From assembly GCA_902167325.1 (NCBI GenBank), contig LR632930.1:1302001-1366000 (forward strand): DNA of 64,000 nt. The letters are read 5' to 3'. Below are positions 25,105 to 33,942 of this stretch, in pieces. The translations under genes were made by a program, and so were the position numbers. Numbering within the stretch: the stretch's first letter is position 1; every line of letters starts with the position of its first letter. Source of the stretch: Chitinophaga pinensis. GTDB taxonomy: Bacteria > Bacteroidota > Bacteroidia > Chitinophagales > Chitinophagaceae. The notes beneath the pieces were generated by a model. The model did not search any database and was not told where the DNA came from. It saw only the letters and a list, made by a program, of their open reading frames with translations.

Positions 25105-26898
25105 TCAAAAAGAGTATTTACCGGCACTGATAAGTTTGTCGGCAATACGGCGGCGTGCGTCTTTAGTATTGTAAGGTGCTGTTTTGGTAAAACGTTTCAG
25201 GCCAAGGAGCATCATACGCTGTTCGTCGCCTTCTGCGAAGCCGTTGATCGCATCTCTGCCAGATTTATGCACACGGTCTGCAGCATCGGTGATGTAAGTG
25301 CGTACCATGTCAGCCTGGAGGGCGGTTGCGGCTTCTCCTCTCTGTTCGGTGAGTTTAATAAGGCGGAGCAGGGCGCTTTCGCTCACGAAGGTTTCGATGG
25401 CCATATCGGCGATGTTCATGAGGATCTCCTGTTCGGATTCCAGTTTCATCATGAGTTTTTGCGCTGCGGCGCCTGCGCAGAGGAGGATGGCCTTTTTCAG
25501 ATTGGTGATCACTTTCTTTTCCGCGGCAAATGCACTTTCATCTTCACTGCCGAAATCGGGGATGCTCATCAGTTCCTTCTGGACGTTCATGGCAGGTGTC
25601 ATGAGGTCGATCTTACCTTTCATGGCACGCTTAAGCGTCATATCGAGGGTAAGGAGGCGGTTGATCTCATTGGTGCCTTCGAAGATGCGGTTGATACGGG
25701 AGTCGCGGTAAGCTTTAGAAATAACGTATTCATCACTGAAGCCGTTGCCACCGTGAATCTGTACGCCTTCATCTACCACAAAATCCAGTACTTCGGAGCC
25801 ATTTACTTTGAGGATGGCACATTCTACTGCATATTCTTCTGCAGCGCCCAGCAGGGCTTCGTTAAAGACTTTGCCGGCGGCGAGGAGTTCGTGTTCCTGC
25901 TGATCTATCAGATGTGCGGTACGGTAGAGGGCGGAATCGCATACCCAAATACGGATGGCCATTTCGGCCAGTTTATGCTTGATAGCGCCGAAGTTGGCGA
26001 TGGGTTGTTTGAATTGTTCACGCGTTTTGGCGTACTGGATAGATATGTTCAGGCTTCCTTTTGCGCCTCCCTGCGTGGCTGCGCAAAGTTTCAGGCGGCC
26101 AATGTTCAGGATGTTAAAGGCGATGAGATGCCCCTTGCCAATTTGCCCCAGTACGTTTTCCGCAGGGATTTTAGCGTCCTGGAAGTAGATCTGGCGGGTG
26201 GAGGAGCCCTTGATGCCCATTTTATGTTCTTCGGGCCCGAGGGTAAAGCCAGGGGTGCCTTTTTCTACGATAAAGCCGGTAAACAATTCACCGTCTACTT
26301 TGGCGAATACGGTGAACACATCCGCGAAGCCGGAGTTGGTGATCCAGATCTTCTGGCCGTTGAGGATATAGTGTTTACCGTCGTCGGTCAGTTTAGCGGT
26401 GGTTTTGGCGCTGAGCGCATCGGACCCGGAGTTGGGTTCGGTAAGTGCGTAAGCTCCTTTCATTTCGCCGGAAGCGAGCTTGGGGATAAAGCGTTGTTTT
26501 TGCTCTTCGGTGCCGAAATAGAGGATAGGGAGTGATCCGATCCCTGTATGGGCGGCCATGGCTACGGAAAAGGAGTGTCCGGCGCCAAGGGCTTCATTAA
26601 TCAGTGTGGCGGTAATGAAATCTTTTCCCAGACCTCCCAGCTCTTCAGGGAAAGCAGCGCCCAGGAGGCCCTGTTCGCCGGCCTTATCCAGCAGGGAAGG
26701 CATCAGCCCTTCCTCCAGTTTGTCGAGCCGGTCAATTACCGGTGTTACTTCACGGGCAATGAAAGTTTCAGCCATTTCCTTAATCATCAGCTGTTCCTCC
26801 GAGAAATCTTCCGGAATAAAAACGTCTGCGGGGGATGCATCTTTCACGAGAAACTCCGCCCCTTTCAGGGCTGCTTTGCTATTTACCGCGGTATCCAT
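25105..26898 (-). CDS. Acyl-CoA dehydrogenase, long VLCAD/ACAD9-like type
   Basis: A 597-residue FAD-dependent enzyme for the first step of fatty acyl-CoA beta-oxidation. Residues about 35-425 are the canonical core: substrate-binding ALTEPNSGSDALS, the KIWITNSGFADVFTVFAK segment, and RIFEGTNEINRLL with the catalytic Glu. A C-terminal helical extension of about 170 residues, as in VLCAD and ACAD9, suggests long-chain substrates and dimeric membrane association. The electron-transfer flavoprotein genes are not in the window. The divergent gene at 27005 encodes a hydrolase. Confidence 0.92.
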   Translation of the reverse strand: MDTAVNSKAALKGAEFLVKDASPADVFIPEDFSEEQLMIKEMAETFIAREVTPVIDRLDKLEEGLMPSLLDKAGEQGLLGAAFPEELGGLGKDFITATLINEALGAGHSFSVAMAAHTGIGSLPILYFGTEEQKQRFIPKLASGEMKGAYALTEPNSGSDALSAKTTAKLTDDGKHYILNGQKIWITNSGFADVFTVFAKVDGELFTGFIVEKGTPGFTLGPEEHKMGIKGSSTRQIYFQDAKIPAENVLGQIGKGHLIAFNILNIGRLKLCAATQGGAKGSLNISIQYAKTREQFKQPIANFGAIKHKLAEMAIRIWVCDSALYRTAHLIDQQEHELLAAGKVFNEALLGAAEEYAVECAILKVNGSEVLDFVVDEGVQIHGGNGFSDEYVISKAYRDSRINRIFEGTNEINRLLTLDMTLKRAMKGKIDLMTPAMNVQKELMSIPDFGSEDESAFAAEKKVITNLKKAILLCAGAAAQKLMMKLESEQEILMNIADMAIETFVSESALLRLIKLTEQRGEAATALQADMVRTYITDAADRVHKSGRDAINGFAEGDEQRMMLLGLKRFTKTAPYNTKDARRRIADKLISAGKYSF

Positions 26899-27004
26899 TT
26901 TGCATGATTTTTTTAGTCTACTCGTAATTTACCGAGTTTATGGGAATTGACAAATTATGATTCCGGGGCATAATGTTATAAATTCGCATTCCCGAAAATA
27001 CCCC

Positions 27005-27811
27005 ATGGAGTTCAGTCTATCATATCTTGACAGTACCTTTTCCGGCATGCAGACCGGTGAGGGGAAAGAACTGCTGATCTGCTTCCACGGCTTCGGGGAG
27101 AGTGCATCGCACTTTCGTTGTATGGATGCGGGTTTGGGCAATATATTTACTATTGTTGCGTTAGATATGCCCTTTCACGGGAAAACGGTATGGAAGGAAG
27201 ACCGGCCTATGGAAAAACGGGACCTTGCAGCACTCACGGAAAAAATATTGGAAAGAACCGGCAAACAAACGTTCTCCCTCCTGGGTTATAGTATGGGCGG
27301 AAGGCTGTCCCTGTGCATCGTTGAACAGATGGCGGACAGGATCAGGCATCTCATACTTGCAGCGCCCGACGGGTTGAAGAACAATCCATGGCATATGTTT
27401 GCCACCAGAACCATATTGGGAAACCGGATCTTTTCTTACAATACCCACAATCCAGCGCTGTTTTTTCGCCTGCTTACCTTCTGGCGCCGAATCGGCCTTT
27501 TGAACCAAAGCGTCTACAAATTCGCCCTCCACCGGATGGACCGGCCGGAGAAAAGGCAGCTTGTGTATCATGTCTGGACCATCATGCGGCATATGCTGCC
27601 CGGTAAAAAACGTTGTAAGCGCCTCATGGCACAGCATAACATCGGCACGTTGCTGATATTCGGTAAATACGACCGTGTGATCCCTCCTGTCATCGGAGAA
27701 AAGTTTGCCGACGGCACTTTTCCCTGCAAGGTGCTGGTGCTCGACAAAGGGCATCAGTTAATTTCGGAATCACTGGGATTCATCATTAGAAAAAATATTA
27801 GGACTACATAG
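27005..27811 (+). CDS. Alpha/beta hydrolase
   Basis: A 269-residue alpha/beta-hydrolase-fold protein. Seen are the oxyanion HGFGES motif near residue 27, the nucleophile elbow GYSMGG near residues 97-102, an acid in FGKYDRVIPP and the late His in DKGHQL. The esterase or lipase substrate is unknown. An upstream in-frame Met at 26957 is possible, but the ATG at 27005 begins a sequence of normal family length. It is followed after 3 bp by a glycosyltransferase, so the two form an operon. Confidence 0.85.
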   Translation: MEFSLSYLDSTFSGMQTGEGKELLICFHGFGESASHFRCMDAGLGNIFTIVALDMPFHGKTVWKEDRPMEKRDLAALTEKILERTGKQTFSLLGYSMGGRLSLCIVEQMADRIRHLILAAPDGLKNNPWHMFATRTILGNRIFSYNTHNPALFFRLLTFWRRIGLLNQSVYKFALHRMDRPEKRQLVYHVWTIMRHMLPGKKRCKRLMAQHNIGTLLIFGKYDRVIPPVIGEKFADGTFPCKVLVLDKGHQLISESLGFIIRKNIRTT

Positions 27812-27814
27812 GAA

Positions 27815-28960
27815 ATGACTGCTTTATTGATCATCACGCTCGGGCTTGCTTTATTGTACGGTATATTAATGCTGTCGTATTTTTATGGCTGGAGCCGGTT
27901 GAAGAATTTCGACCCCTCCGTTCACGCTTATACGTTTAACACTAAAGTGTCGGTTATCATCCCGGCACGCAATGAGGAACGCAATCTGCCCCCGCTGCTG
28001 GAAGCTCTTCAGCAACAGAGTTATCCTTCAAATCTGTTTGAGGTGATTGTGGTAGACGATTTCTCTACCGATCACACTGCCGATACGGTGCGGTATTTCC
28101 CGGCAACCAACGTCCGCGTTATCCGTATGTCGGATCATCTCAGCCCGGAAGAGCGTCTTAATTCCTATAAGAAGAAAGCCATTGAAACGGCCATAGCCGC
28201 GGCTACAGGCCACCTGATCGTAACCACCGATGCAGATTGTGTGATGGGGCCGAAGTGGCTCGAGGCTATCGTGAAATGTTATGAAACCCATAAACCCAGG
28301 TTCATTGCTGCACCTGTAGCATATTATAAAGAAACCAACTTCTTCAAGAAACTGCAGTCGCTCGATTTCATGACCATGCAGGGCATTACCGGTGCGGTGG
28401 CTTACCTCGAATCGGGGACCATGTGCAACGGTGCTAACCTGGCTTATGAAAAACAGGCATTCGAAGAAGTAGGCGGTTTCACCGGCATCGATATGATCGC
28501 TTCCGGAGATGATATGCTGCTCATGTACAAGATTTCTCACGCCTACCCCGGCAGCATTCACTATCTCAAATCCCGCGACGCCATTGTGCGTACGCTCCCG
28601 GTTGATACTGTAAAAGGTTTCATGAATCAGCGCATCCGCTGGTCGTCGAAGGCAGATAAGTATGAAGACAAGCGGATTACCCGCGTGCTGGTGATCGTGT
28701 ACCTCTGGAACGTAATGCTCCTGCTCATGGCCATTGTTGCCATTTTTACACCGGCTTTGCGCATGTGGCTCCTGTGGCTGATGACATATAAAGTGGTGCT
28801 GGAATTACTTTTCCTTATACCCGTTGCCGCGTTTTTCAGCAAAGGATCTCTCCTGCCCTGGTTCATACCCGGGCAGCCGTTTCATATCATTTATGTTGTA
28901 CTGGCCGGATGGCTGGGCAAATTCGGAACTTACGAATGGAAGGGGCGGCAGGTACATTAG
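27815..28960 (+). CDS. Family 2 glycosyltransferase, membrane-bound
   Basis: A 381-residue protein with an N-terminal membrane segment, then a GT-A domain (about 43-280). The nucleotide-sugar motifs are VSVIIPARNEERNLPPLL, VVDDFSTDHTAD and TTDADCVMGPKW; the acceptor-side ASGDDMLLMYKI and the QRIRWSSKA motif are typical of processive-type GT2 enzymes. Two or three hydrophobic helices finish the protein. It may act on lipids or exopolysaccharide. The last codons form the 5' arm of its own terminator. Confidence 0.87.
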   Translation: MTALLIITLGLALLYGILMLSYFYGWSRLKNFDPSVHAYTFNTKVSVIIPARNEERNLPPLLEALQQQSYPSNLFEVIVVDDFSTDHTADTVRYFPATNVRVIRMSDHLSPEERLNSYKKKAIETAIAAATGHLIVTTDADCVMGPKWLEAIVKCYETHKPRFIAAPVAYYKETNFFKKLQSLDFMTMQGITGAVAYLESGTMCNGANLAYEKQAFEEVGGFTGIDMIASGDDMLLMYKISHAYPGSIHYLKSRDAIVRTLPVDTVKGFMNQRIRWSSKADKYEDKRITRVLVIVYLWNVMLLLMAIVAIFTPALRMWLLWLMTYKVVLELLFLIPVAAFFSKGSLLPWFIPGQPFHIIYVVLAGWLGKFGTYEWKGRQVH

Positions 28961-28975
28961 CCGCCCCTTTTTTTT
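28942..28975 (+). terminator. Terminator overlapping the end of the GT2 gene
   Basis: The 8-bp stem GGGGCGGC/GCCGCCCC spans the stop codon region and is followed by T8. The 5' arm is coding sequence. Confidence 0.88.
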
Positions 28976-28982
28976 CATTAGA

Positions 28983-29975
28983 TCAAATCCGGGAGATGAG
29001 CCAGTTACCACTGGCGGTTTCACGGATGTGCATACGGTACCGGGCAGTATCGCCGAAGCTCCAGTCGAGGTTTGCCCTCATCCAGGCTTTCAGGACACCG
29101 ATGTAACGTTGCAGTTCGTCGTTCACTTCTTCCCCGAACGATGGCACCGATTCGCTCAGTTCAATAAACCGGCGAACTTCGTTGTCGTGCATACGTGCGG
29201 CCTCCGCCACGGCTGCTTCCAGTGTAAGCGCACGTTCTTCCTTCAATACCACCACGAGGTTGTGAACATCGCCCTGGCGCCGTTCCTTGTCGAACGAGAA
29301 CAGGTCGTTGGCCCAGCATACCACGTTGTTGCAGGCGAGGGATAACTGTTGCACCACTTCGTGGTTGCGTACTTCGTCTGGCAGGTAAATGTTTTCGAGG
29401 ATCTCGATCAGCTCGATGTCGGCATAAAGTGCGCCGGTGTAAGGGCGCTTCTCGATGTAGTCTGCCACTGCCGGCGCTTTGTGGGCCATGCGGTTTTTTA
29501 CTTCCCAAAGGCAGGCGTCCAGGTAATCGGTCATGCTTTTCACGAACCGCTGCTGCCATGCCGGGTTGCCAAGGCGGCGCATACGCTTCCAGAGATCGGC
29601 GAAGCTGTCTGCCAGGGCCATCCCTTCTTCCGGTGCCACCACCGTATTGTTACGGAGGATCTGGCTTACGAAGGAATGTACCATTTGCAGGAAATCAAGC
29701 TTGCCGAACATAGACTCGTCGTTCTTGTCATCCAGTAAAAACAGCCAGGTGTTGAATTCCGCGGCAATGCACAATTCGAAGCGCCCGGCTGAAGGGAAGG
29801 CCCGGGAAGAAAGCATGGCGAATTTTGCGCGGTTAAAGCGTTCTTTCGCTTTTTCTGATTTTACCAGACCGAACCGGGCAGCCCATTCTGCTGTGTGTTT
29901 TTCGGCTTCCTTTGCGAAGGGATTGAGCATAGAAGGGAAGGGGCAGAAAATCTGCGGCAATTGGAGTGTTTCCAT
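28983..29975 (-). CDS. Class I terpene synthase
   Basis: A 330-residue bacterial class I terpene cyclase. The metal-binding motifs are an Asp-rich DDKNDE (Asp82, Asp83, Asp86) and the NSE triad NDLFSFDKE (Asn223, Ser227, Glu231). Arg177 in EKRPYTG lies exactly 46 residues before the NSE Asn, the known position of the pyrophosphate sensor. An RY pair (312-313) closes the site near the C-terminus. The enzyme should ionise a linear prenyl diphosphate and cyclise it; the chain length (C15 or C20) and product cannot be read from sequence. No prenyl-diphosphate synthase, P450 or tailoring gene is adjacent. It converges with the GT2 gene. Confidence 0.93.
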   Translation of the reverse strand: METLQLPQIFCPFPSMLNPFAKEAEKHTAEWAARFGLVKSEKAKERFNRAKFAMLSSRAFPSAGRFELCIAAEFNTWLFLLDDKNDESMFGKLDFLQMVHSFVSQILRNNTVVAPEEGMALADSFADLWKRMRRLGNPAWQQRFVKSMTDYLDACLWEVKNRMAHKAPAVADYIEKRPYTGALYADIELIEILENIYLPDEVRNHEVVQQLSLACNNVVCWANDLFSFDKERRQGDVHNLVVVLKEERALTLEAAVAEAARMHDNEVRRFIELSESVPSFGEEVNDELQRYIGVLKAWMRANLDWSFGDTARYRMHIRETASGNWLISRI

Positions 29976-30307
29976 AAACTGTGTCGTTTAATGATGATTA
30001 AAAAATCGGGTATAGATTAATTTGGGATTGTTCACTAAATTGGTTACGTCTCAAGCATAAAATTCTCTGGTATCTGTGTCGTGTCTTAAGCAATAAATCT
30101 TATTGGCAATGGTATCTGTCATCCAGAATTTACGCATTTTGATACCCTTGCTATTGTACGGATTCATGTATGCAGGTTGATTTTCGTGTGATCACAAAAG
30201 AGCATGTGGGGTATATGGCATTATATATTCGCCTTCATCATAAATGAAAAAAAACGCACAGGCAAAGCGGTAAAAATGTCTTGTATTTACGCTATTTTGA
30301 GAACCGC
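29976..30307. other. Gene-free stretch upstream of the terpene synthase
   Basis: This 332-bp AT-rich region separates the divergent terpene synthase and permease genes and should hold both promoters. I see no TTTG-N20-TAnnTTTG pair, hairpin or ORF in it. Confidence 0.4.
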
Positions 30308-31435
30308 ATGGATGCATTTACCCAACAGGCATGGAAAAGGCTCCGGCGCAACAAAGGCGCTGTAGCAGGGCTGGCTGTCATTATTCTGGCGCTGGTGGCA
30401 GCTGTTTTCTCGTATTTCCTTGCGCCCGATGGTACATCCTATGCCAACCGGATGGTGCTGGAAATTAGCGGGCAGCGGCCCGGCTTCTCTGTTCACATGC
30501 TTTCCGTACAACAGGCGCATACCCCGGAGAAAGAGGGATTCTTTCACCGCCTCATATACGGTAAAACACCTTCCGATGTTCTGGTGCCGGTTTCCTCCTG
30601 GCGGTTTACCCACGATTCGATCGTTGTGGAAAAGTATGTGGACGAAGCAACCACTGCCACCGAAAGCTATCCGCTGGCGCAGGTACTTTATGGAAAGGAT
30701 TCGGTTCTTACAGATGTTGCCGCTGCACAGCAGGCCACAGAGCAGCGGCTGTTCCGGCAAACCTTTCACCTCGGTACCGATAAATTTGGCCGCGATATTC
30801 TCAGCCGGCTGCTGGTAGGGACCCGCGTAAGCCTGAGCGTGGGCTGCATCGCTGTCCTGATATCACTCACGATCGGTATTCTGCTGGGGGCGGTGGCCGG
30901 ATATTTCCGCGGAGCGGCAGATGAAGGAGTGATGTGGCTGATTAACGTGATCTGGAGCATGCCCACATTACTGCTGGTATTCGCAATTACACTGGCGTTG
31001 GGCAAAGGATTCTGGCAGGTGTTCATTGCGGTGGGGCTTACCATGTGGGTTAGCGTGGCACGCATCATCCGGGGGCAAGTGCTGGGGCTTCGGGAGCTGC
31101 AGTTTGTGGAAGCCACCCGTGCCTTGGGTTATGGACATACCCGTACCATCGTCCGCCACATACTGCCAAATATCCTCGGGCCTGTAATGGTAGTGGCAGC
31201 CGGAAACTTTGCCACAGCCATTGTGGTGGAAGCAGGGCTTAGCTTCCTCGGTGTAGGGGTACAGCCGCCGCAACCCTCATGGGGCCTTATGATCAAGGAG
31301 AATTACAATTTCATCATAACACACAATCCCCTGCTGGCCCTTGCCCCGGGTTTGGCTATCATGCTCCTTGTGCTGGCTTTCAATCTTTTGGGGAACGGAC
31401 TACGCGATGCCATGGACGTTCGGGGAAAAATTTGA
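30308..31435 (+). CDS. DppC/OppC-type ABC transporter permease
   Basis: A 375-residue inner-membrane permease. One N-terminal transmembrane helix precedes a large insertion of about 85 residues. Five helices of the binding-protein-dependent transport domain follow, with the EAA-like loop EATRALGYGHTRTIVRHILPN that contacts the ATPase. The N-terminal LGTDKFGRDILSRLLVGTRVSLSVG wording is typical of DppC/OppC. The partner permease, ATPases and binding protein are not in the window. An ATG at 30308 is preferred over the TTG at 30281. Confidence 0.88.
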   Translation: MDAFTQQAWKRLRRNKGAVAGLAVIILALVAAVFSYFLAPDGTSYANRMVLEISGQRPGFSVHMLSVQQAHTPEKEGFFHRLIYGKTPSDVLVPVSSWRFTHDSIVVEKYVDEATTATESYPLAQVLYGKDSVLTDVAAAQQATEQRLFRQTFHLGTDKFGRDILSRLLVGTRVSLSVGCIAVLISLTIGILLGAVAGYFRGAADEGVMWLINVIWSMPTLLLVFAITLALGKGFWQVFIAVGLTMWVSVARIIRGQVLGLRELQFVEATRALGYGHTRTIVRHILPNILGPVMVVAAGNFATAIVVEAGLSFLGVGVQPPQPSWGLMIKENYNFIITHNPLLALAPGLAIMLLVLAFNLLGNGLRDAMDVRGKI

Positions 31436-31483
31436 TGAGTATTATATTTATTTTTAATTTTAAGTATAATTAATAAGCATATC

Positions 31484-31915
31484 ATGTACCTGACACGATC
31501 TCTCTTTCTGCTACTGTGCGCCTTCGTTTTAGTAGCGCCGGGTTGTAAAAAGAAGAAAAGCGGTGATCCGGTTCCCAAACCGGCGGAAGAAGCGGAATTA
31601 CAGGCAGAGCTACCGGGTATTCATCTCAACCGGGACGATAATGCTGCGCAGGGAGCTACGCTGGAGTTTTCCATCAAGCTGATATCTAATCCGCTTCCGC
31701 CGGAAGGGGTTACGATAACCATAACTGCCACCGACCCCTCCGGAGCCGTAATTGCCCAGAACCCGGCGTACAAAAGCAAGGAAGGGACTATCAGTCTTTC
31801 CCTGATCAACCTGCCCAAACGGCAGGTGGCTGATATAGTGGTGACGGTAACCAGCAATAACAAGCCTGGGAATACGAAAACTTACCGTTTCGGGGTCATG
31901 AACAAGACCATTTAA
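31484..31915 (+). CDS. Hypothetical lipoprotein
   Basis: A 143-residue protein with a signal peptide and lipobox (APGC, Cys21) followed by KKKKSGD, so it should be lipid-anchored. The mature part has a proline-rich linker and a beta-rich domain (about 45-140: GATLEFSIKLISNPLPPEGVTITITATD) that looks immunoglobulin-like. I do not recognise a named family. A terminator follows directly, and the upstream permease gene is 48 bp away. Confidence 0.75.
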   Translation: MYLTRSLFLLLCAFVLVAPGCKKKKSGDPVPKPAEEAELQAELPGIHLNRDDNAAQGATLEFSIKLISNPLPPEGVTITITATDPSGAVIAQNPAYKSKEGTISLSLINLPKRQVADIVVTVTSNNKPGNTKTYRFGVMNKTI

Positions 31916-31933
31916 GTATTGCTTCCATAAAGT

Positions 31934-31969
31934 AAAAAGGGGATTCCCGGCCGGGAGCACCCTTTTTTT
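31934..31969 (+). terminator. Terminator after the lipoprotein gene
   Basis: The outer AAAAAGGG/CCCTTTTT stem contains an inner TCCCGG/CCGGGA stem and is followed by T7. Confidence 0.75.
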
Positions 31970-31972
31970 ATT

Positions 31973-31980
31973 TAGGTTTG
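31973..31980 (+). promoter_or_regulatory. -7 element for the glycosyltransferase gene at 32003
   Basis: TAGGTTTG matches TAnnTTTG and lies 22 bp before the start codon, immediately after a terminator. The -33 position overlaps the hairpin and is poor. Confidence 0.4.
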
Positions 31981-32002
31981 TGCCCTGATTCAATCGATTT
32001 AA

Positions 32003-33073
32003 ATGCGTATAGCTGTGAATGCGCTTCCCCTTATACAGGATTCACCTGCTGATACGGGGAATGTGTCTACCGAAATGCTGGTCCGGATTGCACGATTGCA
32101 CCCGGATACGGAATTTGTGCTCGTTGCCGGAAAAGCCTGGTTGCCTGCTGACCCCCTGCCCCTGAATGTGGAAGTGGCGGTAACAAAGCCATTCCTGAAA
32201 GGAAAGCTGGGGAACTACCTCTGGCGGAGCTATCAGTGGCCGCGCATGCTAAAGAAGCTCCGGGCCGACAGGGTATTGTATTTCGATGAAGTGCTCCCTG
32301 TGCCACTGGATACCCCCGCTTATCTCGTCATGACCCGTAAGGGGACCCTGCCTTTTGGCCCCATGACGGACGAAAACATTCGCCGTTTCAGGAAAGTACT
32401 CGTATTCTCGGCATTTGCGAAAGAGCAACTGGTGAATCGTTTCCCAAGGCTGGCAGAACGGATTGAATTGCTGACGCCCGGAGGGAACGAGGCTTATGTA
32501 CCACTGAACTGGGAAGAAAGAGAAGAAGTGAAAAGGGAATATGCGGATGGGATGGAGTACTTCCTGACTGTGGGCAGTATAGACCCTTCCAACAACATCA
32601 TCCCCCTCCTGAAAGCCTTTTCCATGCTCAAAAAGCGGCTTCGTTCGAGTATAAAGCTCGTGCTGGCCGGAAGGGCAACCGCTGAAGGAGAAGATATTGT
32701 GGAGGCGCTCCAGACATACAAGTTCCGGCAGGATGTTATCTGGGTGAAGGATGCAGACCAGGAAAAACTGGCGCGGCTGACGGGTGGCGCTTATGCCATT
32801 GTACATACCGCCGGGGCCGATGCCATGGCGGTTCCTATTCTTGCAGGGCAGAAATGCCAGGTGCCTGCCGTGGCACTTTATGCCGGAGCCTCGCCTGAAG
32901 CGGGTGGTGATGCCGCCCTCAATTCAGTGCCCGATGATGTAACAGACCTTTCTGAAAAGATGAGTGCACTGTATAAAGATGAGATGCTGCGCAGCCGCCT
33001 TCTGAACCATATTGGCCGCGTTCCCAGCTGGGATGATGCAGCCGAAACCCTCGGGCAGATGGTCACTTCCTGA
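32003..33073 (+). CDS. GT-B fold glycosyltransferase, family 1/4 type
   Basis: A 356-residue two-domain glycosyltransferase. The N-terminal acceptor half starts MRIAVNALPLIQDSPADTGN. The C-terminal donor half includes FLTVGSIDPSNNIIPLLKAF, LVLAGRATAEGED and DVIWVKDADQEKLARLTGGA. The usual acidic EGFGLP donor motif of family 4 is weak, reading TAGADAMAVPILAG. The sugar and acceptor are unknown. The gldC gene follows 49 bp later with its own promoter element. Confidence 0.82.
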   Translation: MRIAVNALPLIQDSPADTGNVSTEMLVRIARLHPDTEFVLVAGKAWLPADPLPLNVEVAVTKPFLKGKLGNYLWRSYQWPRMLKKLRADRVLYFDEVLPVPLDTPAYLVMTRKGTLPFGPMTDENIRRFRKVLVFSAFAKEQLVNRFPRLAERIELLTPGGNEAYVPLNWEEREEVKREYADGMEYFLTVGSIDPSNNIIPLLKAFSMLKKRLRSSIKLVLAGRATAEGEDIVEALQTYKFRQDVIWVKDADQEKLARLTGGAYAIVHTAGADAMAVPILAGQKCQVPAVALYAGASPEAGGDAALNSVPDDVTDLSEKMSALYKDEMLRSRLLNHIGRVPSWDDAAETLGQMVTS

Positions 33074-33091
33074 CTTTGCCCGGTAATTGCT

Positions 33092-33099
33092 TATTTTTG
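33092..33099 (+). promoter_or_regulatory. -7 element upstream of gldC
   Basis: TATTTTTG matches TAnnTTTG and lies 23 bp before the gldC ATG. The nearest TTTG is at 13-nt spacing, shorter than ideal. Confidence 0.35.
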
Positions 33100-33122
33100 C
33101 GACTCAAACCGATAAAAAGTAC

Positions 33123-33470
33123 ATGACTAAAAAATCTACCATACAGATACAGGTAGGGCTCGATGAGCAAAAAGTGCCCGAGTCCATTGAGTGGACAGCT
33201 ACCGACAGTACGGCTGACAAAATGAATAAGGCGAAGGCCATGATGGTGGCTTTCTGGGATGGTACCGACCGTACGGCCATGCGCATCGATCTTTGGACGA
33301 AGGAGATGATGGTGGATGAAATGGCTGATTTCTTTTATCAGACCTTCATGACTATGGCTGATACCTATCAGCGTGCCACGCCCTGGGCCGATCAGGCGAA
33401 CGACCTCCGTGCCTTTGCGACCGAATTCTACAAGAAATTCGAAGAAAAACTCAAGAATCAAAACCAGTAA
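33123..33470 (+). CDS. gldC: Gliding motility protein GldC
   Basis: A 115-residue small soluble protein of the GldC family. The markers are the start KKSTIQIQVGLDEQKVPESIEW, then MMVAFWDGTDRTAMRIDLWTKEMMVDEMADFFYQT. GldC aids gliding in Flavobacterium and is conserved across Bacteroidota, even in species without obvious gliding; its biochemical role is not settled. The ATG at 33123 gives the family-typical N-terminus. The yqeY-type gene follows after 12 bp. Confidence 0.92.
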   Translation: MTKKSTIQIQVGLDEQKVPESIEWTATDSTADKMNKAKAMMVAFWDGTDRTAMRIDLWTKEMMVDEMADFFYQTFMTMADTYQRATPWADQANDLRAFATEFYKKFEEKLKNQNQ

Positions 33471-33482
33471 CAATCCAGTAAT

Positions 33483-33935
33483 ATGTCTTTAGAGCTTACT
33501 ATCAACGGCGCAATTAAAACCGCCATGCTGGCCAAAGCTGAAGCAGAGCTTCGTGCGTTGCGTGCCATTAAAGCGGCTATTCTGGTCGCTAAGACTGCGG
33601 AAGGCGCCAGTGGGGAACTCACCGATGCCGACGAGCAAAAGCTGTTACAGAAACTTGCCAAGCAACGAAAAGACTCCCTTGAGATCTTCAGACAACAGAA
33701 CCGTGCCGATCTGGCGGTGAAGGAAGAAGAGGAACTGGTGGTGATCGAGCGTTACCTCCCCAAACAACTTACGGAGGAGGAGCTGCGTGCTGAAGTTTCC
33801 GCCATTATTGCCGCTACAGGTGCTTCCGGCCCCGCAGATATGGGCAAAGTAATGGGGGCTGCCACTAAACAACTGGCAGGTAAGGCAGACGGGAAAGCCA
33901 TTTCTGCGCTCGTGAAGGAATTACTGACCAAATAA
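33483..33935 (+). CDS. GatB/YqeY domain-containing protein
   Basis: A 150-residue helical protein homologous to YqeY and to the C-terminal tail domain of GatB, which contacts tRNA in amidotransferases. It starts MSLELTINGAIKTAMLAKAEAELRALRAIKAAIL and contains RYLPKQLTEEELRAEV and GPADMGKVMGA, both typical. The stand-alone form has no established function. It sits between gldC and a cvpA-type gene in a probable operon. Confidence 0.92.
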   Translation: MSLELTINGAIKTAMLAKAEAELRALRAIKAAILVAKTAEGASGELTDADEQKLLQKLAKQRKDSLEIFRQQNRADLAVKEEEELVVIERYLPKQLTEEELRAEVSAIIAATGASGPADMGKVMGAATKQLAGKADGKAISALVKELLTK

Positions 33936-33942
33936 TCCGCCT

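Noticed and set aside
25084..26535. Open frame of 483 codons on the plus strand
   Set aside because: It is fully antisense to the acyl-CoA dehydrogenase, whose motifs are intact; the frame is open because of codon bias on the other strand and its translation shows no family pattern.
27815..29975. Terpene or glycolipid biosynthetic cluster joining the GT2 gene and terpene synthase
   Set aside because: The two genes converge and are separated by a terminator; nothing else in the area points to a shared pathway.
30068..30119. Two copies of TGGTATCTGT about 42 bp apart
   Set aside because: The copies are short, are not flanked by further similarity and occur in AT-rich noncoding DNA, so chance is the simplest reading.
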